Shown in pieces: positions 31,647 to 41,799 of a stretch of 64,000 nt of DNA (positions are counted from its first letter, which is position 1; each line of letters begins with the position of its first letter). The notes below the pieces were generated by a model. That model worked only from the letters and a program-made list of their open reading frames with translations. It had not been told where the DNA came from and searched no databases. Source of the DNA: Odiellus spinosus (lineage: Eukaryota; Arthropoda; Arachnida; Opiliones; Phalangiidae). Made by a program: the position numbers and the translations under genes. The stretch covers positions 1,787,501-1,851,500 of the forward strand of contig OY987233.1 in NCBI GenBank assembly GCA_963920705.1. Reading direction: 5' to 3'.

Positions 31647-33779
31647 TTAACGTATGTCTGGTGGTTCAAGCTCAGTGGCATCTTCACACACTACACGCAA
31701 TTTTGACTGGTACCAACTGCCTCGATCTTCATGGCGACGATAACCAAGATACCAGATTACGCTGCTAACGTGAACACAAATACCTATCGTCAAACTACCA
31801 CCTTTGCAATTGCAATACCAGCCTTTAATGGCATTTGCACCTGTCCCGTTCGGTACATAACGAATTAGAGCTTGGTGAACAGCTGAGGTGGAAAATTGAC
31901 CAGGCACGCGTATACGAATTAAGTCATGTTCAACTTTGGACACTTCGACGCTGAAAGAGCCGGATTTCTCTATAGTCAACGCCACATAAGATTCAGCGCG
32001 TTTCGTTTTAAAGTCGCTCATTACCACCTCACGTACATCACTTTCACGAAGTACAGGGAAGTCTTGAAATTCACTATCCTCAATTCGTTGCCATTGAGGA
32101 TTTTCTTTCGTAGAGACTGCCAGCATTTTTTCGACGGAGTCTTCCCAGGAACCTTTAAGATGTAACTCCGGGTGGTAGGCGTTCAACAGCGCAGCAGCAA
32201 TTTGAAGAAGTTCTGGAACTAATGGTAACATATGCACAGGTATAAGGTTTTGAAAAAAACGATACACCGTCTGCAAATGCCCATTCCTAACTTCAACCGG
32301 CCACCTGAGGTACGTTACTTGTCGGGAACGATTAACTACGCTGTTGGAGTCTCGAAAACCGCGGTCTGCCAGTACAACGTCACCAACTTGAAAGAAAGAC
32401 TGGAGTTCTTCTCTCTTTTTGATAGAATGGTTTAAAATGCGCGCGTCGTTATTGCGGCCATTAGCAAAGTAGGGTCCGATTATATCTATTATGTAACCCG
32501 TAGTTGTTACCATTAACATTGGCTAGAGGATATGCTGGCCTTTGTGCACACAGAAGGATTTGTGAAGAACGGTATAGTCCTTGGATCTTCCAACCTTGAT
32601 ATAGGTGCCATCTACAATGGTAATAAGACAATTAGGCTTGTTGCTAGCAAAGAGTTTTACAGCTGCTTCAGATTGATGGTTTCTTATCAAATTGTCACGT
32701 GATAAGTGTTGCAGGCCAAAATGATGTGGCACGAAACGCTCCGATAAAGCCATAATAACCGCTTTTACCGTGTTTGATACCGATCTTTCAGTTAAATGAA
32801 ATAAAGTTGATAACACCTTATTGGAGATACCCAATCGTAATTTCACCAATAATACTGCTAGAGCTGTCTTCGACGAACAGCATCTGATGGTACGAATAAT
32901 GTCCTCAATAGTCGAATGCAACTCTAGGAACTCGTGCAGGGACAATGAAGTTAATACTTTACAGTCTTCATCACTTTGTATGAAGTTGTCAAAGCTCGGC
33001 GTCCGTAGGTCGTTAACACATTTCCTGAGGTCCTGTAATAGTTGCTCAATGTCCGTGGCAGTCATAATGGTTGATCTAGCGGAAACCTGAATTCCAGCAA
33101 TTATTTCGGTGGGAAGCTCTCCGTTAACGAGATGCGTGGAGCACATTCGGTTGTCCCGATGAATAAATATGGCTCTTTCCACAAATATACTTGTTCTCAC
33201 TTCGGCTTTTACCCTGGTTCGTGTACTAACACCGCAAATGAAGCAAGTCTTTGGCAGGGGCCGAACACAACTGTGCTTTATGGCAATAGTGTTTGATGAC
33301 GTACGCTTTCGTGGTAATTGCGACGTTGATGGCTGAGGTATTGGTGACGGTGATGGATTAGATACTGTGGACTTTGTTGGTTCAGGTACTGTGGACGTTG
33401 ATGGCTCAGGTACTGTTGACGTTGATGGATTAGATACTTGCGTCATTTGTCTTCGTTTTTGTGGTGGAGACGATGACGTTGAAGAGCCATGATCACTACT
33501 GAAGGACGATTTGCTAGCATTTAAGAACGTTTGAAACTTTCGTGACAGACCCGAGCACTTTAAACAAATCTTCGTTGTTTTGCTATTAATTACAAGTGGT
33601 AATAACCCTTCACTAAAACGAAGAAAACGAGCAAAGCCAGCCTTTACGTGAGTGCCTATACCTCTACTTGTACTATTGGTAACTTTCCGATTGCACGCGT
33701 AACATGTATTTGGAGCCATCTCCAAATTCCAAGTCACTCTCACATTGATGTTATTGATAAGGAAAGTTCTTAAGATCAT
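31647..33779 (-). pseudogene. DDE transposase with N-terminal zinc fingers and C-terminal SWIM finger, left copy (one stop, one deletion)
   Basis: Product order: N-terminal CYACNRK and CLKCSGL Cys pairs, with a probable start at the Met before APNTCYAC (33719). Next is a Ser/Thr/Pro-rich linker with repeated PSTSTVPEP. Then CFICG with a later MCSTH forms a second zinc site. A helix-turn-helix region follows (LGISNKVLSTLFHLTERSVS). The DDE core has DGTYIKVGRS (first Asp), ADRGFRDS (second Asp) and RWPVEVRNG (candidate Glu). The SWIM finger is CNCKGGSL...CVHVSS. The core resembles DDE_Tnp_4 of the Harbinger/ISL2EU group. A single TAG at 32520-32522 replaces a Lys codon present in the right copy. 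Compared with the right copy, 25 codons are missing after the second Asp and four are extra near the SWIM region. Confidence 0.85.
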
Positions 33780-33865
33780 GGTTCAAACCAGATATTACAA
33801 TTTTTTTAATGTTTATAAAAACAGGTTTAATTATTTTTCGCCAACCTGGCTGGCAAAAAATATTA

Positions 33866-33887
33866 AAGACGTCTTTAATATGTGTAG
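33866..33887. repeat. 22-bp perfect palindrome at the inner arm junction
   Basis: ATATTAAAGAC is followed immediately by its exact complement GTCTTTAATAT. Homology of the right arm with the left arm starts at about 33883, inside this palindrome. It therefore marks or lies very near the breakpoint that created the head-to-head pair. Confidence 0.85.
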
Positions 33888-34912
33888 ATGGCACCTATAT
33901 CAAGGTTGGAAGATCCAAGGACTATACCGTTCTTCACAAATCCTTCTGTGTGCACAAAGGCCAGCATATCCTCAAGCCAATGTTAATGGTAACAACTACG
34001 GGTTACATAATAGATATAATCGGACCCTACTTTGCTAATGGCAGCAATAACGACGCGCGCATTTTAAACCATTCTATCAAAAAGAGAGAAGAACTCCAGT
34101 CTTTCTTTCAAGTTGGTGACGTTGTACTGGCAGACCGCGGTTTTCGAGACTCCAACAGCGTACTGACTGAACTGGGTGTGGATTTACAAATGCCTTCGTT
34201 CTTGTCTAAAGGCGAGAAGCAAGTAAACACGCAAGAAGTTAATCGTTCCCGACAAGTAACGTACTTCAGGTGGCCGGTTGAAGTTAGGAATGGGCATTTG
34301 CAGACGGTGTATCGTTTTTTTCAAAACCGTATACCTGTGCATATGTTACCATTAGTTCCGGAACTTCTTCAAATTGCTGCTGCGCTGTTGAACGCCTACC
34401 ACCCGGAGTTACATCTTAAAGGTTCCTGGGAAGACTCCGTCGAAAAAATGCTGGCAGTCTCTACGAAAGAAAATCCTCAATGGCAACGAATTGAGGATAG
34501 TGAATTTCAAGACTTCCCTGTACTTCGTGAGGTGGTAATGAGCGACTTTAAAACGAAACGCGCTGAATCTTATGTGGCGTTGACTATAGAGAAATCCGGC
34601 TCTTTCAGCGTCGAAGTGTCCAAAGTTAAACATGACTTAATTCGTATACGCGTGCCTGGTCAATTTTCCACCTCAGCTGTTCACCAAGCTCTAATTCGTT
34701 ATGTACCGAACGGGACAGGTGCAAATGCCATTAAAGGCTGGTATTGCAATTGCAAAGGTGGTAGTTTGACGATAGGTACTTGTGTTCACGTTAGCAGCGT
34801 AATCTGGTATCTTGGTTATCGTCGCCATGAAGATCGAGGCAGTTGGTACCAGTCAAAATTGCGTGTAGTGTGTGAAGATGCCACTGAGCTTGAACTACCA
34901 GACATACGTTAA
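33883..34912 (+). pseudogene. DDE/SWIM transposase, right copy, 5'-truncated
   Basis: The coding frame enters at VDGTYIKVGRS and is open to a stop at 34912. It lacks the N-terminal zinc fingers, the linker and the helix-turn-helix present in the left copy. It retains ADRGFRDS, the 25 codons deleted from the left copy (LTELGVDLQMPSFLSKG and following), RWPVEVRNGHLQ, and the SWIM finger (CNCKGG, CVHVSS). The reading frame extends upstream to 33809 through unrelated sequence. It has no start codon of its own at the domain border, so translation is doubtful. Identity with the left copy is very high outside the indels. Confidence 0.88.
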
Positions 34913-35552
34913 ACGTAGAAAACCTTAGCGTTAAATGAATAATTTGTCCGTTTTATACAAGTGTGTTTTGTTTAATATGAAATAAAAATTAAAGATACTA
35001 CTCCAGTATCTTCTAATTGGTATGATTTCTCTATTTATTTTTCGAGTTTCTTATACACCAAAGACTATTCAAGTAAGCTATATAGTCTTTGCACGGCCCC
35101 TGTAAAGCTAGCAAAAGCCTACTGCATGAATGCTTGACAAGTGGAACACTTCTACAGGCGTTTTCGAGGATTTCGAGGCATAGTAGACCAAAAATATACG
35201 AATTTCATTTTGCCGCCAGCACTATACCCGTGGCAGTTACAAAATAATTCTTTCCTAATATTTTCCTAACATAATTATGAATCTAAAATAATAACCGTTC
35301 AAGATTTTCGTGTGGGGGAAGGCTTTCATATCCGGCACGGAAGTCATAGATTCTTCCTATTCTTTACATTATGGAAGAAACCTTCCATTCGTTGTAATTC
35401 CCAAAATTTACAGTTGTGAGCTCGAATTTTAGCTTTAAATTATCCCCCAATTACCCTATTTTAATAATATAATACGAATTTATCATAAAAGAGACGAAAA
35501 TTTTTAACATTACGTGGACCCAGACTCTTATGGGGAGTTGCTGTTGTTCTTT

Positions 35553-36486
35553 CGTACAACATGAAGTTGGGGACCCTCTTTCAATAACCTTCCTTACATT
35601 TCTAAGTAAACAATTCTTAGAAATAAAGGAAAGAGTAGGTTTATACGCGCTGCCAAATTAAGGTGAATCAGCTGCAGGCGAATGGTCATCAGCGCGCGTA
35701 AAGCGAGGCGCTCAATATCCCAATAAATAAACTATTCGTAAGGATAACGGATAAGGTAAATATTTACGCGGTGCAAACTGTGGTGGAATCGAAACCTTAT
35801 TGTAAATTGGCACCCCTGCTGAGAAAATCCATAGCTCGCTCCTTCTCTAGCAAGGAGTAACGATTGTTACACGTAGCGTGCGCGAAAAAGGATGCGCATT
35901 AGAAAATACGTATCAGCAAAGGGGGAAACAAAGGGGGAATTGAAAGCAGAAGCTGACTTTGAACGACGCAAGTTATAACATGAGGTGGCCCTTCATCTTC
36001 CTTGGTATGCATACAATGATATTCCGGTGAAGCAAATTGTTCGCTTCATCACAGAGACTGGTCTTTTCAAGATATAAACTGCCTGGGGTTGCACAATGGA
36101 CTACTAGTCGAGGTGCACGGTCGGAGTAATCCAACCACCCACTCTTAATAATAATACTAAGCCTTCCTTCCAATCCGAGACATTCAGTGACGTCACGCAC
36201 ATATACAAAACGCGCGGCTCATCCTTTCCGAAAAAAAAAAAAAAAATTGAGGATTATTCACCTCTTGCATTTAGATAGTTTTCGATCAAGTGGGAACCTA
36301 GCTTAAAAGAATAAAAACGTGTTTTTAGCTAGACCTAAACCTAGTAGAGTCAACGGCTGTATTCACTGCGTTGTGCAAGAAGACGAAAACCGTCATCGGA
36401 TTGAAAAAAACATTCGTCTTTTATCCACCAGACGTCACGACGTGATGTCCAGACCAAGATTATAATATATACTTATATTTAATATA
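35553..36486. other. Non-LTR tail remainder and a possible solo LTR
   Basis: Bases 35553-35600 are the resumed tail of the non-LTR element. Bases 35935-36015 (GGGGGAATTGAAAGCAG, then TTTGAACGACG) resemble the start of the old gypsy LTR at 12690. Bases 36285-36306 (TCAAGTGGGAACCTAGCTT) are the complement of a block at 11690. A poly-A tract lies near 36230. No gene was recognised. Confidence 0.4.
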
Positions 36487-37066
36487 CAGGGTGTTTCTGA
36501 AAGGTCTGGAAAAAATGAAGGGGGTTTTTCGTGGGGTCAGACTGAGTGAAAAAGGTTTATGAACCTTTAGTCTCACGCGCTGCGCTGCGTTGCGTAGTTA
36601 TGAGCCCTTGAAAATAGTCCTCGAAAATACGAAAAACGACCGAAGGCATCCACCCTTTTTGAAGAAAGGTGTCAAACCACGAGTAGCCTGGTCCTTTTTA
36701 CCAAACAAGTGGTCAATTCGTGGAGCTCATTTCCTAGCGACGTTAAAGCGGGTTCGACGGTTTCGGCCTTTAAGAGACGCTTAGAAAAGTTTCGTGGTTG
36801 GAGTTAACTTCTGGGTTTCATTTTTTTTTTTTTTTTTTTTTTTATTTAATTTATTATATTTTTCTAAGTGTTTATTTAGATTTGTATTTGCTTTTTTTTA
36901 TTATAATTTGAACCTGCGGCTTTGTCATTTTATTATGATACCAATCTGATCCAAAATATTTATCAATTATATTTAGATCGTGTTTTGATGTGGGGTGATC
37001 AAATCATGATCCAATTTCCAATATTTGATTAAGCTATTTTCGTAAGCGAAAACTTGAGAGTGCATG

Positions 37067-37243
37067 AAGGTGGTTTTTCATTGAAGCGATATTGAAAAAA
37101 ATCGCTAGCGCATGGAGCAATAACAATAGGATATAGGTTCCAGAAACACATTTTTAAACGATGTAAGAACATATGCCTCCTATTGTGATTGCTCCATGCG
37201 CGAGCGATTTTTTTCAATATCGCTTCAATGAAAACCCACCTTT
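37067..37243. mobile_element. Hairpin MITE (AAAGGTGG ends), copy 2, nested
   Basis: Near-identical to 16813-16993, with GGTGGTTTTTCATTGAAGCG at the left and CGCTTCAATGAAAACCCACC at the right. It sits inside the mariner-like element and is therefore the younger of the two. The few differences from copy 1 (for example GCTAGCGC versus GCTTGCGC, and a 4-base deletion) indicate a recently active family. Confidence 0.92.
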
Positions 37244-37849
37244 AAACTAGAGGCGAGCTCAAGTAGCTCAAACATTATCCACCGTTACTTGTTTTCACCT
37301 ACAATCATCTCTGTGATTTTTCTCCTATGCGCATGCTGACAATTCAATGTGGTATCTTGGAAAAATTCAGTGATCAGCAGTACATCCACGTGACCAAACT
37401 CAGCCAATCTGATACATTTACTTTTCCCAGCTAGCTTCTGTGCAAGATTTTTTTCCGTTTTGAACAATTCTATTTTAGGGCCTACCGTCCCGAATGGTGT
37501 TATGGCCCCACAAAGTAGCTTTCAAATAACTTAAATTGTGAAACTCGGATAACGACTTTCCCAAATTGTTATGAACAATTTCATAAGCCAACCGAATGAG
37601 AAACAAGGCAAATTTTATCAACAAAAATTAGTTATTGAACTTATTGTGTTTATAAGTGTGCTTTCGCTAAAAACGATTTTATTAGCCAACTGAACTATCA
37701 ACGGATTTAAGCTATTTTCATAAATGGGAAAGTGTTTTATTCGATCAATTTCTTTCTTAATTACTACAAAAAGCTCCGGAATTTACAAGAATTTATCAAA
37801 TTGACCACCATCGATACGCATACTAGCGCCCGTCGTTTAAAAGATTCGC

Positions 37850-38520
37850 GAACCCGGTGAAAGATACCCTGAGTGTTGCGGATAAAATCCCAACCGTCAA
37901 TTACGCGTTGTCGAAAGCCCTGTATATCACGAACTTCAGTGCAGTCTTTCAGATGTTCCCAAAGAAAAAATCACACGGATTTAATTCGGGCGATCTGGTC
38001 GGCTCTGTCGTGCAATCTTAAGTGTTATCGTCAAGTAGTTCTGGTAAATCGTTTTCCAGAAAGCTCAAGTAAACCTCGCTATTTAGCCTGGGTTGTAGAA
38101 AGACGCGTCCATGCAAATTATCTCCGACCATTCCGCACCAGATATTTAAACTAAAATGTACTTGATGTGACCTTACGCTAGCGTGGAGATTGTGTTGCGT
38201 CCACTCATGATGGTAGTGTAAATTAAGTAATCGGTCACGGGAAAAATTTGCCCCGAGAGAAACTAGCAGAATTCGTGGAAAATCCAAGTCGTTCACCCGG
38301 GACAAAAACCACTGACAAAACTCAAGCGTCTCGTGAACGCCACGTGCTTGAGGTCCAGCAGGTTGTAATTTACCAGTTTCTCTTAAGCTTTGGTGATTTG
38401 GTAGTTGTCGTTGAGGGAAGTGCTCTTGAAATAGTCTCCGAGCTTCCATTACATTTCCCTGAGCCCGTCGATACATGAGATGCATGTCCGAGTACTCTGA
38501 ATTTGTGAAGTAACCATACT
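37850..38520 (-). pseudogene. Mariner/IS630-like transposase remnant (HTH plus DDE)
   Basis: Read from 38520 down, it has FTNSEYSDMHLMYRRAQGN and EARRLFQEHFPQRQLPNH, the helix-turn-helix (DUF4817-like) N terminus. A truncated linker follows, then FCQWFLSRVNDLDFPRILLV, HYHHEWTQHN, HFSLNIWCGMVGDNL and PRLNSEVYLSFLENDLPELL. Next is a break, then RSPELNPCDFFLWEHLKD and RVRESFKRRALVCV. In the family the residues after FPRILF are TDE, carrying the first catalytic Asp; here they are LVSLGANF, so the Asp is lost. The block with the second catalytic residue is deleted, and a stop follows LLDDNT. It is not functional. Confidence 0.88.
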
Positions 38521-38859
38521 TTAAAATATTCTAAGTGTGATTTATTAGTACAGCACGTTTAGTTAAATACTAATTCGAGACTCATCCAATATCAATAAGT
38601 AGATAAAAATGTTTAATAAAGCTGTCAAAAATAATTAACCATGGGATAATTTTTATCAAATGTTTTAACTTCGATAAAAAATTGCTGCAATAGTTGCAAC
38701 ATGTTTTTATCGGAATTTAAAAGTTTAAAAAGAAGGGTCTCATGGCTAAATTTTTTTTATCAAATTCATTAATCATTTTTATCTCCATGCACATTTTAGT
38801 CTTCGAGTTAAAGCCCATCTTGAAAGCCACATTCGCTGGGAGGTGTATAGGCGGAACTG

Positions 38860-39060
38860 ATGCGTGGCACGAATCCCTGTGATTTTTTCTTTGAGGATAT
38901 CTCAAAGAATTTATTTGCCGCTCTTAAGTTCATGATTAACAGGACCTTGGATAACGCAAAATCTGGGTATCTTTTATCGTGTTCGCGAATCCTTTAAACG
39001 ACGTGCGCTATTTGAACATTTCTTGTAAATTCCGAAGCTATGTAGTGATTGAGAAAATAA
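38860..39060 (+). pseudogene. Second transposase 3' fragment in opposite orientation
   Basis: The plus strand reads NPCDFFFEDISKN and, further on in another frame, VRESFKRRALFE. These match the 3' end of the minus-strand transposase remnant at 37850-38010. The two fragments, with their flanks, form an imperfect inverted repeat inside the mariner-like element. Confidence 0.65.
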
Positions 39061-39417
39061 TTTATCGAAAAAAAAACAATTTTTCATTTAAATCCGTTGA
39101 AAGTTGAATTAGCTAATAACATCATTTTTAGCGATAGCACACTTCTAATCACAAGAAGTTCTATTTCTAGCTTTTGTTGATAAAATCTAAGTTTATTATC
39201 TCGTTCAGTTGGCTTATGCAATTGTTCTTAGTTTTGAAAACAATTTAGTGAAAGACATAATCCGAGTTTCCCAATTTATTTAATTTGAAGGCTACATTTA
39301 GGGGGTCTTAACTCTGAAAAGGTGGGATTTGGACCCATGTTACAATAGGTTTTTTAAGTCCTAGTAACCCGAAGAACAAGCACCTTAATTTTTTACAGGT
39401 TTTTAAAAAACACCCTG

Positions 39418-40886
39418 TATAGTTTTACTTATTAAATTTCTTTTTAAAGTCGATAACCTTTCTAGGACTGGCCCGAGCGCGCTAATTCCGCCTTTCCCTC
39501 GGTAAATTCGGCCAAAAAATCCATTGGTAACACTCGTTTCGAGACGCGGAAGTGGTTACTTTTGCAAATTTTGTGAGTTTTTCATATATTTTAACGCATC
39601 GTTCAGAATTAGAAAATTTTAGACATATTTTAAAATTAAATTTTAGCGAAGAGCTTGAGGCCAAATTCTGGTTTGAGAATTTTATTTTGTAGCAGAAAAC
39701 ACAAACTTTACGATGAAATTGAGCGCGTAAGCCCACGATTTTTCCGAAGCTCGTAAAAGCTTGTTTCCCGGACAGTAAAACATTACCTTATTAACGGGCA
39801 ACTTAATTAGGTTAATTATCGCCATATCTTCTTCGGGTCCTTTCCTAGAGAATTTTATTCCACGAATAGCCCCATTCTTAATCTACAAAATAAGCCCTTC
39901 CATCTTTAAATTGACCCAAAAAAAGTTATATATGTTTAAATGAAAGTGCTCAGAATTAGAAGCTTTCAGATTTAGGCGGACTGACCATAGTATTCTTTAG
40001 AAAAATAGGCATTATAATAAAATAAACTCATTAATAGGTGTTTATGTGGGAACTGTAGGCATTTGCCTACAGGAAAGATATAATAAGTCATAAACGGAAT
40101 AAGTCAAACTGAAAATTCTTATCTAAAAAGTTCTTTCGTAAAGTGTCAGTTATTCCAATTTTTGATGGTACAAGTAGATGATTCAACTTTACGAATTAGT
40201 TAAAAAAATTCTGTATTCCGTTTGTGACTTGTTATAGCTCTCTTTAAGGCATTGGCCTCGAGTTCCCTCAAACTCTTATTTATGAATTTATGATTTTATA
40301 TATTAGACTAATTATCTAAAGAATACTAATTTTAAAAACCTCAGTTTATATTCAAAAAGAATACTAATCTAATTCCGATTTATACGACTAGTTCTATAGA
40401 CACGATAGGTATTACGATCATCATCGAATGATTCAACTTCCGATGAAATATAATCAGTTTGATCAGAATTACCATTATTTGTGCCTCTTTTGAGTTCAAA
40501 CACGTATTGGACTATATTTCAGCCATTATTGTTTTTAACACCTCAAATTTTGGATAATATTATAGTTTAAGATCTAGTTAATATTAACAAAAATACCGCG
40601 AAACGTTTTCGTTTAAACTTTTCCCAGGAACAGCGAATCAAAACGTACTTTTTAGGGTTATTTTCTATGACGAGAGTAAATTCATTCGTGTAATGACGTC
40701 ACGCGCATGCTGCCACCCTTTGGGCTTTTTTATTTCTTGAAAAGGAAATTCTCATGTTTGAAGCGACTAGCGAGACGAGGCCAGAATTGAGACAGGTTGC
40801 ATGTGTACTATTTTTCATTAGTGTTCACTTTTTTGAGGTTTTAAATTGATTATTTAAATCAAATAGATGAAAACATAATTTGATAC
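39418..40886. other. Intronic sequence before exon a, no established gene
   Basis: Apart from the candidate exon at 39787-39882 this stretch is AT-rich. Open frames such as 39482-39736 have no recognised domain. A small palindrome (CTGTAGGC, then GCCTACAG) occurs at about 40053-40073. Confidence 0.35.
39787..39882 (-). other. Candidate unassigned exon (96 nt) inside the ABC intron
   Basis: Flanked by a good acceptor (TTATTTTGTAG) and donor (AAG followed by GTAATG), it is open for 32 codons in one frame: IKNGAIRGIKFSRKGPEEDM, then AIINLIKLPVNK. The peptide has no match that I know. It lies between transporter exons 40887 and 26446. There the required reading phase would meet a TAA after nine codons, so including it would truncate the transporter. 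It may be a chance sequence, a poison cassette, or part of another gene. Confidence 0.2.
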
Positions 40887-40997
40887 CTTTGTAAAGTGTC
40901 CCCCAGGCATTCGGATGTGTCTTGAAGAGCACAGTCGTAGAGGTCATCTTCGTTCAAGTCTCTTTTATAACCTCGAACAAAATACGGAAAAACCCAC
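40887..40997 (-). CDS. ABCC4-like: ABCC4/MRP4-like transporter, exon a (N-terminal cytoplasmic segment)
   Basis: This is the most upstream recognised exon of the gene. One base finishes the incoming codon, then 36 codons, then two bases of an Arg codon. It reads WVFPYFVRGYKRDLNEDDLY, then CALQDTSECLGDTLQ. The family pattern here is WW-NPLF--GYKR-LE--DLY-----D-S--LGE-LQ. The acceptor is AATATTATAG and the donor is CAAAG followed by GTATC. The gene as seen spans 3829-40997, more than 37 kb for about 1.08 kb of coding sequence. The start codon and first residues (the family's N-P---A---S-L-F segment) were not found up to 64000. Confidence 0.93.
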
Positions 40998-41799
40998 CTA
41001 TAATATTAAAATAAATTTTTGTTTATTTAAAAAAATAAAAAAGTGGCCGGAAATATGATAGCAGTTTCAATGAAATTTTAGGTCAAGCCGGCATCCAGAG
41101 GAACCTTTCATTTTTTGGTTTAAATGACTGAAAATATTTAATTTAACAAGGACCTAATTGATTTAACCCTTAAAAGTATATTGAAATGCTTAAATTTATT
41201 TTATTTATAATTATTTCTTAAAAATCACGATTAAATGAATTAAAATCGTGTTAAAGTGTTTTTAAATCGAATGTTATTAGACTGGCCTTCACGACGAGCC
41301 TTTGCTCATTGATCGCTGACTTATCAATTCAGGAGCTCAATGAATCCAGCTAAACTTATTTCTAAAAACTTTTATTTGTGGATTACGGCCTATGTCTTTA
41401 TGAAAATTTATTAGAGAATACAACAGTACAGTTACAATTTTATACTTAGATGAACTTCTAGTTAACAAAAAAGCCGAAAGAAGAAAGACTCGTCAGTTGT
41501 CACTCGTATATTCGGTGTCCATAACTAATTCTTTCACATTTTAGTAACAAAGTTCATTATCACTGAATCATGTAACCTTTCTCTTTGGTACTCTTTTAGT
41601 TTTTTGAGACACAGTTTTTCTTGGAAAACTCTAGAACAATGGACAAATGGAAAACGTCGATTACCGGTTTCGGAACCGAATTTGTTCTCAACTATGAACG
41701 AAACTTTATTTTAACTCGATAATGAGAAAATTCTGAAGGAGAATTAAACAATGCGAGCCAACGTAGAATTTTCGTCTTTATGCTCTATGAACTGACATT
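40998..41799. other. Sequence upstream of exon a, no gene seen
   Basis: AT-rich, presumably intron 1 of the transporter. No first exon was recognised on the minus strand and no repeat partner was seen. Confidence 0.35.

Larger units (their letters stand above)
31007..35552. mobile_element. Head-to-head inverted pair of DDE/SWIM transposons (4.5 kb)
   Basis: Bases 31007-32616 and 33883-35552 are near-identical inverted arms. Both outer ends are AAAGAACAACAGCAACTCC and its complement, and both correspond to the 3' end of the same element. The middle holds the unique 5' half of the left copy. The pair is inserted in the tail of a non-LTR element (30560-31006 continued at 35553). Each arm carries transposase coding plus some 630 bases of 3' flank. 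No clear target duplication was found at the insertion point. Confidence 0.9.
36487..39417 (-). mobile_element. Mariner/IS630-like DNA transposon with CAGGGTG ends, 2.9 kb
   Basis: The element begins CAGGGTGTTT and ends AAACACCCTG. TA flanks both sides (36485-36486 and 39418-39419), as expected for Tc1/mariner-type insertion. Inner blocks near 37500-37715 and 39100-39290 are inverted homologues (CGAGTTTCCCAATTT, GTTCAGTTGGCTTATG). The interior has transposase fragments in both orientations and a nested hairpin MITE at 37067-37243. It is therefore an internally rearranged, non-autonomous copy. A poly-T tract lies at 36820-36843. Confidence 0.8.

Noticed and set aside
32821..33090. Plus-strand open frames inside the left transposase copy
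   Set aside because: These are shadows of the minus-strand transposase reading frame.
33809..33882. Treating the 5' extension of the right transposase frame as its true N terminus
   Set aside because: Similarity to the left copy begins only at 33883. The upstream residues are unrelated and simply in frame.
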